A DNA stretch of 64,000 nt from CAVWDU01 sp963753815 (GTDB taxonomy: Bacteria > Pseudomonadota > Gammaproteobacteria > Pseudomonadales > Halieaceae). Within the stretch, counting starts at the first letter, position 1, and each line of letters starts with the position of its first letter. The DNA lies in NCBI GenBank assembly GCA_963753815.1, contig CAVWDU010000003.1:930001-994000 (forward strand), in the 5' to 3' direction. The notes below the pieces were generated by a model. That model saw only the letters and a program-made list of their open reading frames with translations, had not been told where the DNA came from and ran no database searches. The position numbers and the translations under genes are program-made. Below, piece by piece: positions 57,129 to 64,000 of the stretch.

Positions 57129-59636
57129 ATGGTCTTTTTGCGCTTCTTTTTCCGGCTCGCGTTCTTCGCGGTGTTCGGCGGCCTGTGGCTGCTGGCAGGG
57201 GTTTACCTGTACCTCAGTCCCGGCCTGCCCGACGTCGAGACCCTGCGCGAGGTGCAGCTGCACACGCCGATGCGTGTCTACAGCCGCGAGGGAGACCTGA
57301 TCGGCCAGTTCGGGGAACAGAAGCGGAGCCCACTGTCCTACGAGGAGGTGCCGCCGCAGTTCGTCGAGGCGCTGCTGGCCGCGGAGGACGACAATTTCTT
57401 TCACCACCGAGGCATCGACCTGATGGGCCTGATGCGAGCGGTCTCCGAGCTGGTGCTCACCGGGCAAAAAGGCTCGGGCGGCAGCACACTGACCATGCAG
57501 GTCGCGCGCAACTACTTCCTGAGCCTGGAACGCACCTTCATGCGGAAATTCAACGAGATTCTGCTGGCGCTGGAGATCGAACGGGCTCTCGACAAGGAGG
57601 AAATCTTCGAACTCTATTTCAATCGCGTGTTCCTGGGTCATCGCGCCTACGGCTTCGAGGCGGCGTCACAGGTCTACTACGGCAAGCATATCGACCAACT
57701 GACCCTGGCCGAACACGCCATGCTGGCCGGCATACCGAAGGCGCCATCGACCAATAACCCCATCACCGGCCCGCGCACCGGCAAACAGCGGCGCAACTGG
57801 ATTCTCGGCCGTATGCTGGCACTTGGCTACATAGACCAGATCCAGTACGACACTTCGAGCGCGGCGCCGGTAACCGCCCGCCACCACGGCGCCCAGATCA
57901 GCTTCTCGGCTCAACACGCCGCGGAGATGGCGCGCCAGGAGATGCTGAATCGCTACGGTAAAACCGCATATAGCGATGGCTACCATGTCTACACCACGAT
58001 CAGGCGCCCCCTGCAGGAGTATGCCCAGCAGGCGATCGAAGCCGGCCTGCTGACCTACGATGCGCGCCACGGTTACCGGGGGCCGGAGCGCCAGCTTCCC
58101 CTGTCCGATCCGGATGCGGCGCCGCCGTCGGTCGGGGGCGATATACCGGAGGCCTGGTTGCAGGCGCTCGAGGACACGCGGGAAATTGCCGGCCTGACAC
58201 CGGCAATCGTCAGCGACGTACTCGAAGACGGTTACACACTGGTTCTCCCCGACGGTGGGCAGGACCGGCTGGACTGGAAGGCAGGCCCGGCGCAAGCGAA
58301 GCCCTACCTGAACGAGGACGCGGTGGGCAAGCCCGCGGCCGACCCCACAGAGCTGTTCGCGCCGGGCGACATGATCCGGGTAAAGCGCTCCGACGAGGGC
58401 GGCTGGCAACTGGGCCAGGTACCGGTAGCACAGGCGGCATTGGTGTCACTGGACCCGAACAACGGCGCAATCCTGAGCATCGTCGGCGGGCTGCAATTCG
58501 ACCAGAGCAAGTTCAACCGCGCCACCCAGTCGAAGCGACAGCCGGGCTCGAATTTCAAACCGTTCCTGTACGCGGCCGCACTCAATGAGGGATTTACCGC
58601 CGCCAGTATCATCAACGATGCGCCGGTGGTGGTCGATGACCGGTCGCTGGAGACCATCTGGCGGCCCGAGAACGACGGCGGCCGATTCTATGGTCCGACC
58701 CGCCTGCGCCTGGCACTCACCAAGTCGCGCAACCTGGTATCCATACGGCTGTTGCAGCAACTGGGCGTGCGCAATCTGATCGACTACATCGACGGCCTCG
58801 GCTTCGATACCTCCGCCCTGGCGCCGGACCTCTCCCTGGCCCTGGGCACGCTCTCCATCAGCCCGCTGGAACTGGCGACCCGCTACGCTGTGCTGGCCAA
58901 CGGCGGCTACCAGGTCGAGCCCTACCTGATCGAACGGGTGGTCAATGCCTCGGGCGAGACCGTGTTCGAAGCGCGGCCGGCGACCGTCTGCGGCGAGTGC
59001 CCAGACCCGGACGCACTCGAGCTGCCCGGGGCCTTGATCGCGGCTGCGGAAACCGGTGAGACCGCGGGGGGAGCCGAAGATGACCAGGCAAAAGCCGGAG
59101 ACGAGCAGGTAACACCGGACACCGACGCACTGCCGGTCGCACCCCGCGTTATGGAGGCGCGGGTCAACTTCATCGTCGACAGTATCCTGCAGGACGTAAT
59201 CACCCGCGGCACCGGGCGTCGGGCGCGGGTCCTGGAGCGCAGTGACCTGGCGGGCAAGACCGGCACCACCAACGGCCCGATGGACGCCTGGTTCTCCGGC
59301 TACAACCGGGATGTCGTCACCACGACCTGGGTCGGTTTCGACAACTATACGCCCCTGGGGCGGCGGGAATTCGGTGGCACCGCCGCCCTGCCCATCTGGA
59401 TCGAGTTCATGCGGGAGGCGCTTCGGGATAGCGAGGACGTGCCCCGGCAAATGCCTGAGGGGATCGTAACTGCGCGCATAGATACCGAGACCGGCCTCCT
59501 CGCAGGCTCTCGCCGCAAGAACACGATCTTCGAATTTTTCCGCGAAGAGCACCTGCCGGAACAGGCCAAAACGCTGCTCGGTCGCGACCGCCCCGCGACC
59601 GGGAGCGACGACCTGGCGCAGGATATCTTCGACTGA
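57129..59636 (+). CDS. mrcA: Penicillin-binding protein 1A (bifunctional glycosyltransferase/transpeptidase)
   Basis: Class A PBP of 835 aa that polymerises and cross-links peptidoglycan. A membrane anchor is at the N-terminus (FFFRLAFFAVFGGLWLLAGV). The glycosyltransferase domain has the catalytic glutamate in EDDNFFHHRGID and STLTMQVARNYF. The transpeptidase domain has the serine in PGSNFKPF, the SRN motif (TKSRNLVS) and KTGTTN. An insert (about 310-420) is usual for PBP1A. It diverges from pilM, as in Pseudomonas. Start ATG 57129. Confidence 0.96.
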   Translation: MVFLRFFFRLAFFAVFGGLWLLAGVYLYLSPGLPDVETLREVQLHTPMRVYSREGDLIGQFGEQKRSPLSYEEVPPQFVEALLAAEDDNFFHHRGIDLMGLMRAVSELVLTGQKGSGGSTLTMQVARNYFLSLERTFMRKFNEILLALEIERALDKEEIFELYFNRVFLGHRAYGFEAASQVYYGKHIDQLTLAEHAMLAGIPKAPSTNNPITGPRTGKQRRNWILGRMLALGYIDQIQYDTSSAAPVTARHHGAQISFSAQHAAEMARQEMLNRYGKTAYSDGYHVYTTIRRPLQEYAQQAIEAGLLTYDARHGYRGPERQLPLSDPDAAPPSVGGDIPEAWLQALEDTREIAGLTPAIVSDVLEDGYTLVLPDGGQDRLDWKAGPAQAKPYLNEDAVGKPAADPTELFAPGDMIRVKRSDEGGWQLGQVPVAQAALVSLDPNNGAILSIVGGLQFDQSKFNRATQSKRQPGSNFKPFLYAAALNEGFTAASIINDAPVVVDDRSLETIWRPENDGGRFYGPTRLRLALTKSRNLVSIRLLQQLGVRNLIDYIDGLGFDTSALAPDLSLALGTLSISPLELATRYAVLANGGYQVEPYLIERVVNASGETVFEARPATVCGECPDPDALELPGALIAAAETGETAGGAEDDQAKAGDEQVTPDTDALPVAPRVMEARVNFIVDSILQDVITRGTGRRARVLERSDLAGKTGTTNGPMDAWFSGYNRDVVTTTWVGFDNYTPLGRREFGGTAALPIWIEFMREALRDSEDVPRQMPEGIVTARIDTETGLLAGSRRKNTIFEFFREEHLPEQAKTLLGRDRPATGSDDLAQDIFD

Positions 59637-59953
59637 GCCAACCCCGCTGTATCCAAAGGCTGCGCTGACGCCGATCGCCAAGGCGTTCTCCTGCGAGCGG
59701 CATCTGGCTGATCAAATCACATCAACCAAGATGAACCCATGCCGGTAGACAATGAGCACGATCACGCTTTCAGGGGGCGTCTGGCGGCAGGGATGCCGCC
59801 AGCGAGCCTGCGCATGGACGCGCGCTGTTTGGCGTCCCCCGGAAAGCGTGATCGTGCTTGTTGTCCAAGCACCATCTACCTGGCCGGCCGCACATCGCCG
59901 GCAAACTGAGCCCATGACTCGAGGTGAAAAACGTCCGCTACCCGTGCTCCTGG
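59637..59953. other. Gap between convergent mrcA and malic enzyme genes
   Basis: 317 bp without a gene. It holds copy 2 of the palindromic repeat and, at 59669-59687, a short stem ACGCC/GGCGT followed by TCTCC that might act as an mrcA terminator. Small open frames here translate the repeat and are not genes. Confidence 0.6.
59748..59865. repeat. Palindromic repeat element, copy 2
   Basis: 118 bp, arms starting GACAATGAGCACGATCACGC and ending GCGTGATCGTGCTTGTTGTC, with the same inner hairpin CTGGCGGC/GCCGCCAG as copy 1. Where the two copies differ in one arm the other arm carries the matching change. Confidence 0.85.
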
Positions 59954-61204
<1,251 letters not shown>

Positions 61205-61292
61205 CGGGAAACCCCCGGGGGCGGCCGGTCAAAAAAAGGGCTGTGAGAATATAGAAAAGGATTGCGGCTCACAAGGAAGCACGCAGCGCGGG

Positions 61293-62087
61293 CTAGTGTT
61301 GCGACATCATGGTGGGATGGGTGAGCTGCATCTGCCACCAGCCGTCCCTGGGCTTGATCCAGCCCCTCACCTCAACCTGTTTTCCCTCCAGCGCCTGCAG
61401 GCGACTGCGATCAAACAGTGACTGGGCCGCCCTGTCGACACGCACACCCAGCTGGCCGCCCAGCTGAATCCACCAGCCGTTGGCTTTGAAGGACACCCTC
61501 GTCACCCGGTCGCGCACGCGAGTGAAGCCTCCCTGGCCCGGCCTCAGCTCCGCCACTGCTACGGCCTGATAGCGCGGGTGCCCCCAGACGCCCCGATCGG
61601 CTGCCATCGCCTCCCGTTCAGCCTGCTGCAGACACTCCGCCAGGGCGACATTCGGCGCCACCGCGACGTGGAAGGCCAGACCCGTCCGCAGCAACCGGGC
61701 CTCGAGGCTATTGCCCTCGCTGTCGAACAGGTGCGCCAGGCGGCGTCCGTAACGGTCCGAGGCCTCGACGCCATCGAGTACCCGCACACGGCGGTCGTCG
61801 ACCCAGTCGCGCAGGGTATCCATGGCCTCCCGGGCGAGCGGTTCGGCGGGACGGCCGTCGTGATTCATCTCCGGCGCATTGACGCCGATCAGCCGCACCT
61901 TGTCGCCGGAAGCGAAATGCACGGTATCGCCATCGACCACGTGTACGACCCGAGCCTGTGCCAGCCGGTCCGCATCCACGGTGCAGACGGGTGTCTCGGC
62001 CTTGGAACAGGCGGCGACCAGCACGCACAACAGCAGCGTGCCGGCGGCGGTCACCCGCGCGGGTAAATGAGATTCAGAGCTTAACAA
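61293..62087 (-). CDS. Thermonuclease-family lipoprotein (SNase-like)
   Basis: Staphylococcal-nuclease-fold protein, up to 264 aa. A lipobox ending LVAACSK suggests export and lipidation. The nuclease core has VVDGDTVHF, the arginine in KVRLIGVNAPEM, ASDRYGRRLAHLF and the helix EAMDTLRDWVDDRRVRV, with the catalytic residues present. A C-terminal OB-like extension (about 170-264) is additional. The start is not firm: TTG 62087 lies inside the rpmE terminator, and GTG 62054 (MTAAGTLLLC) would be enough for the signal. It precedes the malic enzyme gene on the same strand by 88 bp. Confidence 0.85.
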   Translation of the reverse strand: MLSSESHLPARVTAAGTLLLCVLVAACSKAETPVCTVDADRLAQARVVHVVDGDTVHFASGDKVRLIGVNAPEMNHDGRPAEPLAREAMDTLRDWVDDRRVRVLDGVEASDRYGRRLAHLFDSEGNSLEARLLRTGLAFHVAVAPNVALAECLQQAEREAMAADRGVWGHPRYQAVAVAELRPGQGGFTRVRDRVTRVSFKANGWWIQLGGQLGVRVDRAAQSLFDRSRLQALEGKQVEVRGWIKPRDGWWQMQLTHPTMMSQH

Positions 62088-62115
62088 AAAACGCCGCTCC
62101 CTCGCGGGAACGGCG
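62086..62115 (-). terminator. Rho-independent terminator of rpmE
   Basis: On the minus strand a 10-bp GC-rich stem with a GCGA (GNRA) tetraloop is followed by UUUUUU, the classical terminator form, 47 bp after the rpmE stop. Confidence 0.9.
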
Positions 62116-62162
62116 TCCTGTGTTGCTGGCGGGGTGCCAAGGCATTCGCCATGGCGTGGCGA

Positions 62163-62378
62163 TCAGCGCTTGCTGCCGCGGTTGCCAAAACGCTTGTTGA
62201 AGCGATCCACCCGGCCGCCGCTGTCGAGAATCTTCTGCTTACCGGTGAAAAAGGGGTGACACTGCGAGCATACGTCGATGTTCAGGTCCTCGCACAGCGT
62301 GGACCGCGTCTGTATCTCGTTGCCACAGCTACAGGTGGCGGTGACCGCCTCGTACTTCGGGTGGATGTCGGCTTTCAT
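62163..62378 (-). CDS. rpmE: 50S ribosomal protein L31 (zinc-binding form)
   Basis: 71-aa ribosomal protein. Four cysteines in CSCGNEI and VCSQCHPFFTGK give the zinc-binding (C+) type of L31, not the zinc-free paralogue. Typical start MKADIHPKYEAV at ATG 62378, after GGAG. A terminator stands 47 bp downstream and a promoter upstream, so it is monocistronic. Confidence 0.97.
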   Translation of the reverse strand: MKADIHPKYEAVTATCSCGNEIQTRSTLCEDLNIDVCSQCHPFFTGKQKILDSGGRVDRFNKRFGNRGSKR

Positions 62379-62501
62379 GGTGGAGCTCCCTGTCAGCGGC
62401 GCCGCCACCCGATCTCGGTCAGTCGACCGGTCGGGCACCGCGCCTGGATAATGGGTCTCTCTGGCCGGATGGCATGGCACCCGGTCAAAAAATAGGCGCG
62501 C

Positions 62502-62529
62502 ATATTACCAGACGCAGCCCGATAAGCAA
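62502..62529 (-). promoter_or_regulatory. Promoter of rpmE, TTGCTT-N16-TAATAT
   Basis: On the minus strand TTGCTT (62524-62529) is followed after 16 bp by TAATAT (62502-62507). Matches sigma-70 well; a leader of about 120 nt would precede the start codon. Confidence 0.6.
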
Positions 62530-62530
62530 T

Positions 62531-62570
62531 AGCTGCCCCTGTCGGGCATGAAGGTTACCGACAGGCAGCT
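62531..62570. other. Long imperfect hairpin upstream of rpmE promoter
   Basis: Arms of 13 pairs with a 2-nt bulge around a 12-nt loop. It lies just upstream of the -35 of rpmE and 168 bp before priA. It could be an operator or a structure in a transcript toward priA; no U-run follows. Confidence 0.4.
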
Positions 62571-62737
62571 GCCTGGAAATTCCTCGGGCAGGTGTCAGAC
62601 AGGCACGCTCTGCACGAGGGCGCACAAGGACGCCAGGCCGAATTTCGGTCGTGCATCCTGCCGAATGATGCGTTTTCAGCGGGCGGCTAATGATAGAATT
62701 CCGGGCTCGAACTCCTTCACCCGCCCCCAGGGGAGCA

Positions 62738-64000
62738 ATGCCCGTACTTCGCCTGGCTGTGCCGACACCGCTGCGCCGCTATTTCGATTACCTGCCACCG
62801 GCCGGGACCGATCAGGCCACGCTCGACGCGCTGGAAACCGGGTGCCGAGTGCAGGTCCCCTTCGGCCGGCGCAATGTCATCGGTTGGGTTGTGGAAACGC
62901 CAGCCGCGAGTGAGGTACCAGTCGAGTCGCTGAAACCCGCAACCGCCCTGATCGATGAGCGAACCCTGCTACCGCCCGGCATGATCGCCCTGTGCCGGTG
63001 GGCGATTCGCTACTACCAGCAGCCCCCTGGCGATGTCTATGCTGCGGCATTCCCGGCGCGGCTGCGCCAGGGCAGACCGCATGAAGTCCTGGGTGAGCCC
63101 GGCTGGCGTTTGAACGACCGCGGGCAGGGGCTCCCGGCGGGCGCACTCCCCCGTGCCCCGCAGCAGGCGCGGGCGCTGGCCCTGCTGCAGGGCAGCGAGG
63201 GCAGCGCAGTGGCCAGAGACCGCTTCGCCGAGGAGGGGGTGAGTACCGCCACTCTGCGGCAACTGGTGCAGAAAGGCCTGGCGGAGCGCTGCCACATTCC
63301 GCGCGCGCCGAGAGCGCCCGCCAGCCGGCAACCCCTGGTGCTCAACAGCGAGCAGGCGGCGATCATGAAGGCGCTCGAGGGCTGCAGCGGCGCCTTCAGC
63401 AGCCACCTGCTGGAGGGCGTGACCGGCAGCGGCAAAACCGAGATCTACCTGCAGTTGATCGACCGCTGCCTGCAGACCGGTGGGCAGGCGCTGGTGTTGA
63501 TACCGGAAATCGGCCTCACCCCGCAAACCCTGACCCGCTTTCAGGAGCGCTTCGATGCCGACATCGTGGTACTCCACTCCGGGCTGACCGAAGTGGAGCG
63601 TGAACGCGCCTGGGAGGCGGCGCGCAGCGGCCTCGCCCATATCGTCATCGGCACCCGGTCGGCCGTGTTCACGCCGCTCAAGGCAACCGGGCTGATCATC
63701 GTCGACGAGGAGCACGACCTCTCCTATAAACAGCAGGACGGTTTTCGCTACTCGGCCCGGGACGTGGCGGTCAAGCGGGCGCAACTGGAGGCCTGCCCCG
63801 TTTTGCTGGGCAGCGCGACGCCGTCGCTGGAAAGTCTCCATAACGCCCTCTCCGGGCGCTATCGCCATCACCGGCTGTCGCAGCGGGCCGGCACGGCGAG
63901 GCTGCCCGAGATCAGCATCATCGATATCCGCCGACAGCCCCTGGAAGGCGGTCTGTCGCCGACGCTGCTGGCGGCGCTGGATGACTGCGGCGCGCGCGGT
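62738..64000 (+). CDS. priA: Primosomal helicase PriA, 3' end cut by window
   Basis: First 421 codons of the replication-restart helicase. The N-terminal DNA-binding domain starts MPVLRLAVPTPLRRYFDYLP. The helicase part begins with Walker A EGVTGSGKTEIYL and the Walker B box IIVDEEHDLSYKQQD, followed by LLGSATPSLES. The zinc-binding and C-terminal helicase parts lie beyond the window. Start ATG 62738 follows GGGGAG. Confidence 0.96.
   Translation, partial: MPVLRLAVPTPLRRYFDYLPPAGTDQATLDALETGCRVQVPFGRRNVIGWVVETPAASEVPVESLKPATALIDERTLLPPGMIALCRWAIRYYQQPPGDVYAAAFPARLRQGRPHEVLGEPGWRLNDRGQGLPAGALPRAPQQARALALLQGSEGSAVARDRFAEEGVSTATLRQLVQKGLAERCHIPRAPRAPASRQPLVLNSEQAAIMKALEGCSGAFSSHLLEGVTGSGKTEIYLQLIDRCLQTGGQALVLIPEIGLTPQTLTRFQERFDADIVVLHSGLTEVERERAWEAARSGLAHIVIGTRSAVFTPLKATGLIIVDEEHDLSYKQQDGFRYSARDVAVKRAQLEACPVLLGSATPSLESLHNALSGRYRHHRLSQRAGTARLPEISIIDIRRQPLEGGLSPTLLAALDDCGARG

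Larger units (their letters stand above)
62379..62737. other. Divergent intergenic region between rpmE and priA
   Basis: 359 bp with no gene. It contains the rpmE promoter (62502-62529), a long imperfect hairpin with arms AGCTGCC-CC-TGTCGG and CCGACA-GGCAGCT (62531-62570), and the priA leader with GGGGAG before ATG 62738. Confidence 0.6.

Overview
The window reads as chromosomal DNA of a GC-rich gammaproteobacterium. The block priA - rpmE - nuclease - malic enzyme - mrcA / pilMNOPQ - aroK - aroB - gltB - gltD - hemE keeps the order known from Pseudomonas and its relatives. TonB-dependent uptake, several acyl-CoA enzymes and a quinohemoprotein amine dehydrogenase suggest a marine heterotroph of the Cellvibrionales/Halieaceae type; that placement is inference, not proof. 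Layout: (1) 1-12.5 kb is an amine/aldehyde catabolic locus. A minus-strand operon (TonB receptor, two acyl-CoA ligases, quinohemoprotein amine dehydrogenase alpha subunit cut by the window edge) diverges from a FeaB-like aldehyde dehydrogenase. It is followed by a FIST-domain (NosP-like) sensor, a hybrid histidine kinase and a LuxR-type regulator. The chain amine -> aldehyde -> acid -> acyl-CoA can be read from the genes. (2) 12.7-20.9 kb holds an acyl-CoA dehydrogenase, comF, modABC, a RES/Xre toxin-antitoxin pair and a thiolase. (3) 21.1-29.4 kb is a PhoP/PhoQ-like two-component system followed by an envelope gene cluster: exported proteins, a lytic transglycosylase, a lipoprotein, and an ExbB/TolQ-like plus ExbD-like pair. 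Matching tandem half-site boxes (GTTCAG-N5-GTTCAG type) lie in front of both halves, so the cluster looks like one regulon. The ExbB-like gene is frameshifted. (4) 29.6-33.5 kb holds srkA, a hexapeptide acyltransferase, a TrmB-like methyltransferase and cysE. (5) 33.5-42.9 kb is an AT-richer, decaying island inserted beside hemE: orphan genes, a beta-barrel protein, a membrane Ser/Thr kinase whose 3' end is broken by frameshifts, a wrecked IS5-family transposase, two IS3 orfA stubs and a DUF5675 gene. (6) 42.9-64 kb is the conserved housekeeping block (heme, glutamate synthase, shikimate, type IV pilus assembly, PBP1A, malic enzyme, L31, PriA cut by the window edge). A ~118-bp palindromic repeat occurs twice (31.7 and 59.8 kb), with covarying arms. 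No rRNA, tRNA or CRISPR array was seen.
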